Assembly: GCA_016802295.1 (NCBI GenBank)
Contig: JAESIW010000200.1
Location: 1,136,882-1,200,881, forward strand
Length of the DNA: 64,000 nt
Direction of reading: 5' to 3'
Source of the DNA: Brachionus rotundiformis
Lineage: Eukaryota > Rotifera > Eurotatoria > Ploima > Brachionidae
Shown here: positions 48,001-59,446 of the stretch, in pieces
Numbering within the stretch: the first letter of the stretch is position 1
Layout: each line of letters begins with the position of its first letter
Made by a program: the position numbers and the translations under genes
Notes under the pieces: generated by a model
What the model saw: only the letters and a program-made list of their open reading frames with translations
Database searches by the model: none
Told to the model about the DNA's origin: nothing

Positions 48001-50684
48001 CATCATCATCGTCTTCATTTATTTCAGCCTGACGGATCCAAAGTATATAGTTTTTATAGGCTTCTTCAATTTGTCTTTTTTCTTTTAATTTTTGCAGGTC
48101 ACCGCGCTTTTTGGCCTTTTCTCTTTCCTTGGAAAACTCACCACTAAGAACACCAAGTACTAGATTCATCACAAAAAATGACCCGATGATTATCAGTGAA
48201 ATAAAATAGAAATATGGCCAAGAAGAGCCTTCGGCATCGTCAATTTTGTAAAGCACCGTAGTCCAACCTTCCATTGTAATACATTGGAAAACAGTTAACA
48301 TTGCCAGACCAATATTATCGAAGTTAATAATGCCATAAAACGGGCCCTCCCAACCTGATCGACACTCGATTGTTTCGTTTTTGTTTTCAGACAGAGGGCA
48401 TACGTAACCTTTGGAGAGCGATGATGAATACTTTTGAGAGGATATGCATGGAATATCTTCAGAAAATAATGGTCTCCCTACAAACATTTTAAATTAAAAT
48501 AAAAACATATTTTTTTTTAAATAAAGCTTACATTCTTCCAAAGAGGCGTCCAATGATCCAACATGATCTGGACCTCTGTTTGACTTGACTTCACATCTGC
48601 TGTGCATTATGCCACAAAAGAGTTCCAAGCCGATTATTGCGTAAATTATTATAACAAATATAACAAGCAAAGCGATGTGAAATAAAGGTATCATAGCTCT
48701 GAGAATCGCATTCAAAACAACTTGAAGACTTGGCACACCGTTGACAAGCTTGAGCGGACGAATTACACGAACCGCTCTAAGCGATTTTAAATCTAAGTTT
48801 AGATTTTTTTCCGGCGAATTTTGATCCAAAATATCCGTAACTGCACTTAGGATACTAAAAACAAAAAAAATTTAATAATTATTTTTTATTTTATTCTAAT
48901 TAATTACCCGATCATAACTATTGCAAAATCAAGTAAGTTCCAATAGTTTCTTAAATAGGCACCTTGATGAAGTATAAAACCGTATGCTATTATCTTTAGA
49001 ACACATTCACAGGTGAATATAGTCAAAAAAAAGTATTCAACATATTCCTTGAGATCAAAATAATTAATAAGATAAATTTGTATATTAATTAGTTTTTTTA
49101 GAAAATTTATCAGCTTTTTGGATTTTTATTCCTAATAAAAAATATGAATAGCAAAAGTTTAATTAAAGAAATATTGATTGTCTTATTGATATATTTAATA
49201 ACACTATATGCCTGATTAGTTAGTATATTTTCAAAATAAATTCAGTATTCAATGTATTACTAAGTCTAATGGAAATTTTGTTTTTTAATTTATTTTTAAA
49301 TTAAAATTTTCATTAAAAAATAAGTGTTTTTTATGACTTATTAAAGTAAGAATCAAAATTGAAATCTTAAAGCTGTTTAGAATTTCAAATTAGTTTCATT
49401 ACAATTAAGTAAATTTTTGCAAGCATACAAATCTTTTGGGAATATCAAGTTGAACCAAAGAGAATAATAATTTTCAATTAGTACATTTTAAATAAAAGTC
49501 TTTCGAATTTGGTAAAAATATTTTAAGAAATAATTTTAAAAATTAAAATTGTAAAAAATCTTAAAAAATGAATAAATGCAAAATCTGTTTCCATAAACTT
49601 TTTTTCAGGCTTAAAACTATCTTTCCAAAATGAGAGAACACTTATGATCTTGGCTAACACGACACAAAAGATTTCTTAAATCCTACTGGCCTGAAATGGA
49701 CACATCAACTATGAAATTACATAGATATCATATTTTTTGCACGATAGCTAAAGACTTCAAAACTTGAAATTTTCAAATTGGAAAAAGTAACCAGAAGACC
49801 AAGATTCAAAATGCCTGCAAAAGACTCGAATTGTAAATCAAAGTAAGACACATCAGGGGTTCTAATTCGATTGTTTTGTGTCATAAATTTCCTTGGATAA
49901 ATAGTCTTCTCTCAATCAAGTGTACATTTTGGGTAGACATGAACAATTTATGATATGGGATGATAAAGTAAAAAATTTCCTTGCCAACTGAGTATTTAAT
50001 TGAAAGGGCTACTTCAAGATTTTTATAATGCTGAATCTAAAAAAAATCAAAGCCAAATTATACAAATGATTTATTACTTAAAAAAGTCTACTTAGGAAGC
50101 CTTAAGACCGTGTGAAGAATGAAAAATGGGAATTAATCAAGCAGTTTTTGGATACTGGATGTATCTATAAGGAAAATTTACTGTCATATCTTGTATTGGA
50201 AAAAATCTTTTCACGAAACCCATCTAATTTATTTTCTTTATATGCTTAATCAATCAAATAAAAACTTATTAATCTTATACATTTAATTGAAAAGATAAAT
50301 TTAAAATTTTCCCATTTAATATACGATAAAAAGCAACTTACTAGTAATGAATTAATTTTATCATTGTCTTTATTTGGATATGGTGTGTAAACAGCTAGAG
50401 CAACGCAATTTAAAAAAATTGATACTAAAATTAAATATTCAAAGGGTCTTAAATTTATAAAAATTAAAAATTATTTATATTCTATTTTTGCTAATTTTAT
50501 CTTACTTCCATTCTACGAATTTAATACACAATTTTCGGAAGGGATTTGTTAAATCTAAACAAAAGAGGACACGTTTTGGATGATCGGGTGCAATGTTGGC
50601 TTTACGTTTTCGCACAGTTGCTGCCGCCATGACTGTGGTCCACGTGCTAACGTTACTAGTCTTATTTTCATTTGTCGCATTCAT
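39069..50684 (-). CDS. Cav1: voltage-gated L-type calcium channel alpha-1 subunit (Cav1), 22 exons
   Basis: Exons 50684-50506, 50447-50342, 49047-48908, 48854-48532, 48477-47728, 47034-46260, 46206-46169, 45915-45635, 45581-45406, 45351-45067, 43915-43576, 43524-43366, 43312-43124, 42359-42174, 42114-41717, one of 41668-41572 or 41492-41396, 41341-41137, 40565-40019, 39961-39914, 39854-39762, 39692-39416 and 39365-39069 give 1,962 residues in full frame. It has four six-TM repeats. Selectivity filter glutamates are TMEGW, TGEDW, TFEGW and TGEAW (EEEE, calcium-selective). S4 arginines are present in each repeat (e.g. RCVRLLRVFKVTRYW). The beta-binding AID is KRQIEEAYKNYILWIRQAE. The C-terminus has an EF-hand/pre-IQ region and a calmodulin IQ motif (FLIQDYFRRFKKRKE). 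The sequence around IVS6 (DNFDYLTRDWSILGPHHLDD) places it in Cav1, not Cav2 or Cav3. It is the plasma-membrane pore subunit for excitation-contraction and secretion coupling. Two dihydropyridine-contact sites differ from vertebrates (see findings). The start ATG follows an in-frame AT-rich 5' region. Confidence 0.95.
41396..41492 (-). other. Cav1 alternative exon 16b (distal of a mutually exclusive pair)
   Basis: 97-nt exon with acceptor ..AATAG and donor GTGATT, entering in phase 2 and leaving in phase 0. It encodes GRIKHLDVITLLRKISPPL followed by GFGKLCPHRVACK, very close to the standard vertebrate Cav1 sequence, so it is probably the ancestral-like form. See the proximal copy at 41572-41668. 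Confidence 0.85.
41572..41668 (-). other. Cav1 alternative exon 16a (proximal of a mutually exclusive pair)
   Basis: 97-nt exon, same length and phases as the distal copy, 79 bp away, with good acceptor (AAAAG) and donor (GTAAAT). Encodes GRLKHLDVVQLLRSVSPPL then GFGLLCPHRIAFK. No stop or frame damage. Since both enter in phase 2 and leave in phase 0, including both would shift the frame, so they can only be used one at a time. Confidence 0.85.
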
Positions 50685-51330
50685 TATCTATCTCTCTTTC
50701 TTAACTAACTAGAATATTCATTGAATTTTGTTCGCTACCGATGTATTGCTAAAGGCTAATTATATGAAAACTCTAATCGATATTAACAAAATTTCTTATA
50801 AATATAATTTTTAAACTTTTAAACATTTCGTTCTATAGGCATCTAAAATTTAAATTAATAAAATTAATAGAAATTTAATTTAATAGTGATCTATATTAAA
50901 TGGTGTATTGATAATAAAAAAAAATTAAAATAAATGCTGTTATATAAGTCGGAAACAGTAATGCTTTGAAAATATCAGTTGTTGTTTTTTTTTCTGACTG
51001 GGAGTTAAACCAATTTTCTAAATTACTAAATAATTTATTCAGTATTAATGGTTAAATATTTTTTTTGAGAAAAATAAATAAATTTTTAACTTATAAAGCA
51101 AAAATTTGTTAATTAAAATTTTTTATTAGACTTAAAACAGAATTAGATTGAATAATGGAGCTAGGTTGTGCTTTCTCTGCCAAATTGGTTGCATAATCTG
51201 AGCAATTTAAGCCAAGCAATGTTAAATCCCTGATACACAAGAGGCAAAAGACCTACATACTGGGATCTAAATTAATCCAATTTGGAAAATATATCTTATT
51301 TTAGCTAGCTTAATTACATTGATGAAACTT
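50685..51330. other. Cav1 5' flank, nothing specific seen
   Basis: AT-rich upstream region of Cav1. May contain untranslated exons, which cannot be seen from sequence alone. No TATA or other element stands out. Confidence 0.4.
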
Positions 51331-51537
51331 TTAGAAGGCAGGATAGGCAAATTTTTGGGCTTTATGTTGGAATGAATGATTTTGTTCATTAGGATCTTGA
51401 GAAGAAAAGAAATTATTTTTTGATAATCGTTTGTCTGCAAATAAAAAACACGAATTAGAGAAAGAGAGTAAAAGCAGCATAGAAATTATGCTCTGGGATT
51501 TCGAGATAAATGATAAAGATAAAAAAGTATTAATCAA
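51331..51537 (-). CDS. possible short secreted peptide (weak)
   Basis: Small minus-strand frame of up to 68 codons. Starting at the internal Met, MLLLLSFSNSCFLFA could be a short signal peptide followed by DKRLSKNNFFSSQDPN and a tail ending KFAYPAF with one KR dibasic pair. Alternatively TTTATTTGCAG inside it is a good splice acceptor and this is the last exon of something upstream. Neither reading is proven. Not recognised as any known neuropeptide. Confidence 0.2.
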   Translation of the reverse strand: MINTFLSLSFISKSQSIISMLLLLSFSNSCFLFADKRLSKNNFFSSQDPNEQNHSFQHKAQKFAYPAF

Positions 51538-51684
51538 TCAAATCAGAAACATATAACAAAAATTATAATTTAATACAGAATTGGCTTTGAAGTTGGTAGT
51601 GCGATTTAGTAAAAGAAAAGTTTTAAGTGCTTAAGAGAGGAAAATCCAGCGAGCGAGCAATAGAGCTATTACTATTCTGTTCGA

Positions 51685-51921
51685 TTGCAAATTTTATTTA
51701 TTTTTATGATTATTAAATTCAAGAGGATTTGGTTTTTTTTTTATTTTATGATAATTTCACTTCTCATAGAAACAACTATAGCGAATCAGCAATTCCAAAA
51801 TTATACTCTTAAAAATGCTACTTCTCCCTCGTTTATCCATAAGAAAAATTCCATCTATCCTGAAATTATAATTTTTAAATATGCTTTTACAATCAATAAT
51901 AAGAAAAAACCAATACTATAG
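51685..51921 (+). CDS. possible short secreted glycopeptide (weak)
   Basis: From the ATG in RMIIKFKRIWFF-like context (about 51706) the frame gives a basic start, a hydrophobic core (IWFFFYFMIISLLIETTIA) that fits a signal peptide, then NQQFQNYTLKNATS with two N-glycosylation sites and a short tail. About 70 residues in all. AT-rich sequence readily makes Phe/Ile-rich frames, so this may be chance. It is divergent from the weak minus-strand frame at 51331-51537 across a more GC-rich block at 51600-51670. Confidence 0.2.
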   Translation: MQILFIFMIIKFKRIWFFFYFMIISLLIETTIANQQFQNYTLKNATSPSFIHKKNSIYPEIIIFKYAFTINNKKKPIL

Positions 51922-53504
51922 ATGTAATATATCTAACTAGGTTTTTGTATCCTGATACCTGCAATAAGATACGGAGAAATTTTGATTTTTCCAATGTACT
52001 GCTTGGGTTAAAACGAATTAATGGCTTAAAGTAGAATAAAATATATTTAAAAAATATTAATTTTCTTAGCTAAAATCATTTTTATGTAATTTAATGAAAG
52101 CATAAATAACACTATTTTGAAATTGATTTAATTAAAAAAAATTTAATAAAAAGAAATTATGGGTATAAAATTTTCTATAAATGTAAAAATTGGCTTAAAA
52201 TAGACTTTTGAAAAGTTATCTTTAAAATTTATTAAATTTTATTTATCTAAGAATTTCGAAAAAAAGTTAGTTTTAAGTCTAAGGCTTCTATTTAAGCTTC
52301 TAATGCTTAAAATATTGGATCTAATAATAAAGAGCACTTTGTTGAGGTAGATTAAAACTTTGATTAATTACATCATGAAGCTTTGAAAAAAAATAATTTC
52401 TGAGTATTTAGCAAACACTAGCTAAATTGATTTAATATTTTTTTTTGCTTACTGAGTGTCATATGGCTTATTTGAAAATTAAAAATAAATTTATTGCAAA
52501 AATTGTCATTAAAGCTAAATAAAGTTACTTTTAAATCAAATTAATTAGAATAATTGATTTTTGGAGGTTTGTTTGTATTGAAAAATATAAAAATATGAAA
52601 ACATGATTCATTTTTATCTAAAAATCAATACAAATTAGAAATAATAAATTGTTAAATTGACAATTTCGGAATTTTTAATTAAGATTTATTTTTATTTTTG
52701 AACAAATTGCCTAAAAAAATCTGAATTGAAAAAGTCAATTTAATTTAAAGATTTATGACTTAAAGAATAAAAAAGATTTGCTTTGAAAATATATATTATT
52801 AAATATTTAGCTAAAAGAAAATGTTTTAGCATAGTAGTTTCTTTTTTAAGAAAAGATAACGCTCTAAAATGCTTTTAAAAAGTTTAGCAGATGTTCAAAG
52901 CATAATTAAGAATTTTATTTTAGCTTATTTGTTATATAAATTTTTGAAATTTTCCCACAAATCGATTAAAATAAACATAGAAAAAACTTAAATCATTGAT
53001 AATAATTAAATCGTTTGATGAAAATCTTAAAATAATTAAAATTAATTGTCCATGTAAAATTTTCATTGTTTTTAAAAAGTCCAAAAAACTGTTATATTAA
53101 AAAAAGAAAACTTTTATCTGCATTTGCCATTTAATTAAAGTTTAAGATACTTAATATTATTCAATAAAAATAAGTAAAATAGATATCAATTAATTAATGG
53201 GATTTGGTTTTAATTAGATAAACTCAATTTTGAAAAGATAACAAAACAAAAAAATTTAAAACAAATAAATTAATTTTCTTTTTTTTGGTAATAAGTCACA
53301 GGTGATATTTTTTAATTTATCATCAAAAAATTCATGTGTTGGGCCCAAAAATTGATTATCTTTTATTAACTTCTAATAACTAAAAGAAATTTGTTCTCAG
53401 TTAATAAATACTAAAATAATTCATCAATATTTATCGAGAAAATTATATATATATATATTTTTTTAAAATATTTATTAATTTGATAAATAAGATCTAGTTA
53501 GAAA
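51922..53504. other. intergenic, no gene seen
   Basis: AT-rich spacer between the weak peptide frame and the 3' end of ArgRS. A short (TA)n run is at about 53443-53458. Nothing else recognised. Confidence 0.5.
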
Positions 53505-55607
53505 TTACATCTTTTCTAAGGTTGTCAATCCGAGCAAATTAAAGCAGGTAGCCAAAACGCTAGCGGTGGAATCGCATAAAACTAATCTGCTCATGTTTAC
53601 TGATTTTATCTCTCCTGTTTGCTTATCTTTTTCAATACAGTAACAGCTATCATAAAATTCAGTAAAAACAGTGGCCAACTCGTACATATAATCACATATG
53701 GAATGAATCAACAAGTCATTGAATGCTTTGATAAAAACTTCTGGAAATTTTAAAATTTGCTTGGCTAACTTCCACTCTTTTGGATCATTTATACTTAAAG
53801 AATTAGTTTCTGCGAACTCTTTAAGATTCTGAATACTAACACCAGCGTTTCGCGATATGGAACGTATACGAGTATAAGCATAAAGCATATACACAGCTGT
53901 ATTGCCCTTATCTTCCAACATTTTATCAAAGGAGAAAATATACTCATTAGTTCTGTTATGGCATAAATCAGCATATTTGATGCACCCATAAGCAACAGCT
54001 TTTTGTGCTGCAGCCAGCTCTTCGAGGCTGAGCACTTTTTCTCTTTCTTTCTCTTTCAATTTAGCCAAGGCACGGTCTAGGCCCTCATCCAACAGATCCC
54101 TAAGCCTTACAGTATCACCAGATCGTGTTTTAAACTTTTTCCTATCTTCACCAAGAACAACTCCGAACTCGACATGTTCAACTCTGTGATGCGGCTTCAG
54201 CCATCCAATTTGTCTGCCTGCCGAGAAAATTCCCTGCATATGAGTAGACTGACCAGCGTCTATAACATAGAGCAAAATGTCACCTTTTTCAGTGATAAGG
54301 CGGTTTTTCAAAGCTGCAAGATCCGAAGTATCATAAGTGTATCCACCGTCTGACTTTACAATTGTCAAAGGAACTGACACATCTGGTAAAAAGACCAGCT
54401 TACGTCCTTCTTCGACTTTAGCCAAACCTGCCTTGTCAAAGTCAGCTACCACTTCATTCATCAAATTTTGATAATAAGATTCACCACGCTCTACCAATCT
54501 AATTCCTAATTCTTTGTAAATATGCTCAAACTCTTTCCTGGAAACATCACATATCAGCTTCCATCCTTTGATTATTTCTGGATCATAACTCTGTAATTTG
54601 ACCACACACTCGTAGGCTCGTTTTTTGAATTGTTCGTCTTCATCGAAGCGCTTTTTTGACTCTTTGTAAAAAGCTTGCAAGTCACCAATTGGTGGTATTT
54701 CCTGTGAGTAATTCGGAAATTTGTCTTTTAAATGAGCAATTAACATGCCAAACTGAGTGCCCCAATCACCCAAATGGTTCAATCGGAGAACATCATGACC
54801 AAAATATTCGAACAGACGAGATATACTTTCACCTATTATTGTAGAACGCAAATGACCGACATGCATTTCTTTGGCAATATTTGCCGATGAAAAATCGATA
54901 ATGGTTCGCTTTTTTTCGCCAACAAACGGAGCTTGAGCACCGTTTAGAACAAGCTTTTTAAGTTGGGACTGGGCGAAATTTTTTGATAGATAAATGTTAA
55001 TGAAGCCGGGTCCGCTCACTTCTGTTTTTTCAATAAGATCATTTTTTTCAATATTAGCCACAATTTTTTGTGCCACCTGACTTGGATTTACTTTTTGACC
55101 TTTGGTTTTCAAAGCCTGACATATGGCCATTGCTGAATTGCATTGATAGTCAGCAACTTTGCTGCCAGTTATGACCACAGCTGCTTCAGGAATGTCAGAG
55201 AATTCAACCTGAATGGCTTTGTCAAACAAACTGTGCAAAGTGTCTGTGATACTAATAGAATATTTTTGGATACTATCAGCTGGTGGCAATGGTTTAGCGG
55301 TTAATTTTCTTGCCGAATTTTGTGATGCCATGGCTGAATTGATCTTTGGTTTGGCTAATTCTTCTTGAATACTTCTCTTCAAAATTTTGATTCTGTATGT
55401 CAATTTGTCACGTTCAGTCAGAAGTTTTGTTAATTCTTCGGTAGGCTTAAGCTTGTCTCTTTGATGAATTAAGTCATTTAATTCTTTTTCTAATGATTCA
55501 ATCAGTTTGTCCTAAAATTTTAATTTTCAAAAATCCCAATAAGATAAAATCTAGCAAAATGCTGGTACTTGCTGATCGAGTTTTGATTTTAAGTTAGAAT
55601 AATCCAT
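53505..55607 (-). CDS. RARS1: cytoplasmic arginyl-tRNA synthetase
   Basis: Exons 55607-55569 (13 codons from the ATG) and 55511-53505 join in phase 0 to 681 residues; the intron is 57 bp. The N-terminal about 60 residues are a Leu/Lys/Glu heptad helix, the segment that in metazoan RARS anchors the enzyme in the multi-synthetase complex through AIMP1. The class I signature is HVGHLRS (about residue 230, HIGH-type), preceded by FSSANIAKEM; the second, KMSKS-equivalent loop is KKFKTRSG (about 471), the degenerate form usual in ArgRS. The N-terminal Add-1 tRNA-recognition domain and C-terminal anticodon domain (NRTNEYIFSF, YTRIRSI) are in place. It charges tRNA-Arg with arginine using ATP and needs tRNA for activation. 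Complete and probably essential. Confidence 0.95.
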
Positions 55608-57421
55608 TTTGGCAAATATAATTTTTTAAGTAAAATTTTATACACGTGAATTTTATTTCAATTTAAAGTAAAATGTTTCAATTCAATAAAAAAAATATGC
55701 AGAAATATTTATTTATTATGATGCAAATTTAAATATTAAATAATTTAGTTTGTACAAAAAAATTAAAAATTGCATCTGGTTATCTTTTATTTCATTTTTA
55801 TCTGGACCTCATTTCATAAATTTTTAAATATGAAAATAAAAGACTCCGTTTAGAATCCTTTTCTTTAATTTGTATTTTATTAATTGTTTTTATTTAAATT
55901 TTTTGATCCCACAGTTAAAATATAACAAAAAGTGAATTAATTTTTTCGAAAATTCCTGGTAGTTGTTCAATGAGAGATGGTAAAATTGAAAAAATTAATT
56001 TTTCATTATTACATTTGTTAGCTTAATCTAAATGCTTTAAGTTTTAAAAATGAAATTTTTAATTAAAAGTGTTTAGATTAAATTATTAAAGAATAATTAA
56101 TGAAACAATTAAAATTAAATTTTCTAAAAATCTAATTATTAATATTGAAAAATTATTTTTTTTTAATTAAAATTTTCGATATCTACAAAAAGTTTAAATA
56201 TTTTAGTTTTTTATTTTAGGATTCAATACGATTCAATACGTTTGATAAACGCTAGAAACAGTTTTATCTATCTGAAATATAGCCTATAAATTATTTATTT
56301 GAATAAAATACCAACACGAATGTAAAAATTATGTTATAAATCAATTACTTATATCTGTTTTTAATCAATAAAAATAAAGCAAAAATATAGTTATGTAATT
56401 TTGTTACAAATACTTATATTTAGTTTTATTTTAAATTGATTTAGTATTTTTGAAAATGGATAGATTTACATCTGATCATTTCACATTAGAGAAATAATTA
56501 TAAAAACTTAAAATTTCCCAGCTAAAATTTAAAATAATTCAAAATTATTTTTGTTTTATTTTTTAAGAATTTGTTCACACATTTAAATTTAAGAATATAA
56601 ATTTAAAAAAAATTGTATATCTTCTTATGTAGCGTTAGAACAAAAAATAACTTTTTAGAAGGCTTATAGATAATACTAATCTTGCCAGAAATCAAAATAT
56701 TGCATTCTTGAATAATTTCTTTATTCTAATAATGGATGTGTACGGAATTTTTTCAATTTTATATTGAACAATTTTATTTTTGGTCATATTGTTCCTTAAC
56801 TACAGCTAGTTCTTTAACTAATTAGATAAGAACATGTCCTGAACAATATCTTAACTTTAATACAGTGATTTAGTTGACACTGAACCAGAATGAATTAGAA
56901 AGTTAAAAAGTTTTGAGCAATTTGACCAAAAATAATTAATTAGCTCTTATTGAAATATTTTAAAGTAATATCAATTTTAATTTCTTTTTTTTGAGATTTA
57001 TAGACTCAAAATTTAAAAATTTTTCCAACAACTATTCATAATTAAGTAACTTAATATTTTGATGTAATTTGAGTAATAATTTTTAAAAATAAAAATAAAA
57101 ATTTTGATTAAAAAAAGCTTGCTAAATTTTTATTCCATCAATTAAAATAGTTATCAGTTCTCACAAGAATACATCTTCAGGCATATTATAAACCTCATCA
57201 ATATTTTTCTCTGTTTCTTTTAACTAATAAACAAATAATTTTAAAATTTCGATCCAATAAATAACTTTTATAAGCTATTAATCAAATTTTTATTAATTTT
57301 ATATGATGCAATTAGATTTTTAATTATGCTAATTTATTTAGTTTCTAGAATTTTTCAACAATAAGCTTTTGAATTTTAATTTTCACTTTGTTCAAAAAAC
57401 AAAAATTCATGTAAAGAACTG
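55608..57421. other. intergenic, no gene seen
   Basis: 1.8 kb of AT-rich sequence between divergently transcribed ArgRS and the acidic-protein gene. No coding or RNA feature recognised before the promoter elements at 57422. Confidence 0.5.
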
Positions 57422-57493
57422 TCTAGATTAATCTAGAACCTTCAACAACCTCTTTAGTTGATCTATTTATACCATGATTAGATTATATCTAAT
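57422..57493 (+). promoter_or_regulatory. palindromic promoter elements upstream of the acidic-protein gene
   Basis: 57422-57437 is a perfect 16-bp palindrome TCTAGATTAATCTAGA. Overlapping its end, GAACCTTC (57436-57443) is a GAAnnTTC heat-shock-element dyad. A TATA-like CTATTTATAC sits at 57463-57472, and a second near-palindrome ATTAGATTATATCTAAT at 57477-57493. Spacing to the start codon (57556 or 57574) fits a core promoter with a short 5' UTR. Dyads suggest dimeric factor binding; the factor is unknown. Confidence 0.4.
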
Positions 57494-57555
57494 GATTTTG
57501 AATTATCGAGCGAAACATATTAAAATATCTCAGGCACAGATAAACCCTATTCCAA

Positions 57556-58353
57556 ATGTTTTTTAAAGTAAATATGAACATTGACGAAAGTTTATTCAAT
57601 ACAGGTCCTTATTACCACGTTCCGCTAAAGCGGAAAAGATTTCCAGATTACGAAAGTAACTTTAACAGTGAAGAAGACGAAGACAGTTCCAATGATGATC
57701 CGGAACCAGTCAGCTCTTTTAACAGCAACATTTCACTGTCTCCTTTCCTAAACATTGTTAGAAATGGTCGCAAAGTAATGATAACAGCCAAAACCAACAC
57801 CAATTCGAACTCCCAAATCGAAGTAGATATGGATAACGTAGATAGTCCTATAAGCTCAATTGAACAAGAACATGATAATGCTGAATTTAACTTGAGCAGT
57901 GAAGAGGAAGCGTCCAGTGAATGCGACACCGGACTGGTTTTCTCGGACACCTTAAAGACCAAGCTAGAAGAGTTTAAGAATGAAAATAATTTGATTGATA
58001 GACTAAAATCAGAAACTGATTTTTATCCCAATAATAATGAATTACAGATCATTCCATGGATACCAAATAAACCTCAATCTGATGAATATAGTGTAGAGGA
58101 GCCGTATGAAGAAAATTTTTCTAGCCAAAATAAACCTCTCATTCAGGAAGTTTATTCTTGTGATAATTCAAACAAGAATTATAAATGTTGTGCAAATGCA
58201 TTATCTAATTTTTATCTAGTCGAACACGAAGATGACTACAAAGCTTTCGATTGTTCGAACCAAAATTCATCAAGCTACAATATAACAGAGTTGGAAAACC
58301 ATTTATTGCCCAATGTAAAAAATCAAACTGGTGACGAGTCCATGGAGTTTTGA
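57556..58353 (+). CDS. unrecognised acidic intracellular protein
   Basis: Single exon, 265 residues (259 if it starts at the second Met, MNIDESLFNTGPYY, which looks the more natural start). A PLKRKRFPDYE basic patch near residue 25 could be a nuclear localisation signal. It is followed by a Glu/Asp/Ser-rich region (NSEEDEDSSNDD; LSSEEEASSE) with casein-kinase-2-type sites, and a tail with several Cys (YKCCANALSNF) ending TGDESMEF. No signal peptide or TM. Composition and the intronless, TATA-plus-dyad promoter suggest a regulated nuclear or transcription-associated protein, but this is inference and no family is recognised. Confidence 0.75.
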   Translation: MFFKVNMNIDESLFNTGPYYHVPLKRKRFPDYESNFNSEEDEDSSNDDPEPVSSFNSNISLSPFLNIVRNGRKVMITAKTNTNSNSQIEVDMDNVDSPISSIEQEHDNAEFNLSSEEEASSECDTGLVFSDTLKTKLEEFKNENNLIDRLKSETDFYPNNNELQIIPWIPNKPQSDEYSVEEPYEENFSSQNKPLIQEVYSCDNSNKNYKCCANALSNFYLVEHEDDYKAFDCSNQNSSSYNITELENHLLPNVKNQTGDESMEF

Positions 58354-59446
58354 GCTTATTTATGTTTGTTTGTTTGTTGATCTTTATTTTATATGTGATA
58401 TAGTATTAGTTATTTTAAAAATTTTGATATTAACAAAAAAAACAAGATTTTAATTTGTATATTTGTAAAATTTTTAATAAAATCTATTACTTTTGGTCAT
58501 TTAAATTGTTTTCTTGACTTTTAACTTGAGATAAATACAGGTCCTTTCACAGATGAATTAATAACATAAATATTATTTAGATAATTTGAATAAAGTTTAA
58601 TAAAGAAAACTAAAATTAGTTTAAATTAAGACAATTTGATAGTTTTAATTTTTGTAGATAGAAGATCTTTGGCGAATGCATCGTTTACCATCGGGTTCAC
58701 ATTAGAAACTTCTAACTGGCTTAACATTAGAAATATTTCTAGAATTAACTTAACATTAAGTTTGAAAAGGCTTTTTTGGTACAAGTCTTTTACCAATTTA
58801 ACATCAAGTTAAAAAATAAATACTTATTAGTTACCTCATCAATTTAATATTTTCATAAATTTTTAATTATAAAAACGTAAAAACAAAAAATTAACAGCTA
58901 AAGTATTTGCTTTAGCTACAGTTAATCTAAAAACAAATATAATAAGTAGAGATATGTCTAGACTTGGATCTCCTAAAAAATCCAGACTTTCTGAGTTGTT
59001 TTTTACTCAAAATTTTTTGAATGAGTTAAAATTTGATTTAAAGTTTAATACTAAAAATTAAGATTGACTCCAGTATAAAAAATAATTGAAAGTTTTTACC
59101 CTGTTTGTTTAAGCGGTTGGAAACAAAAAAGTTAGTTAATTATATTATTATAAAATCATATCCAATTTTTTTTAGTCGGAATATATTTCTTTAGTTAGAA
59201 ATTGATCAAACTAATAAGTTTTGACAAATTATTAAAAAATTAATTTATACAATTTTGCATTTAGAGCATAATTTCATCTAATTTAAAAATTTTAAATCTT
59301 ACAATAGATAAAATTTATTTAAAAAAAAAAGATTTGTTTGAGAGTCATTAATATATAGTTTAAAATTTATAAAATTGATATATGTGTTAATAAATTAAAA
59401 AAATAAAAAAAAAACTCTATTTATTTTTATAGAAAATACTTAATAG
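58354..59446. other. intergenic, no gene seen
   Basis: 1.1 kb between two convergent genes. Contains likely AATAAA polyadenylation signals of both (e.g. AATAAAATC near 58480). Nothing else recognised. Confidence 0.5.
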
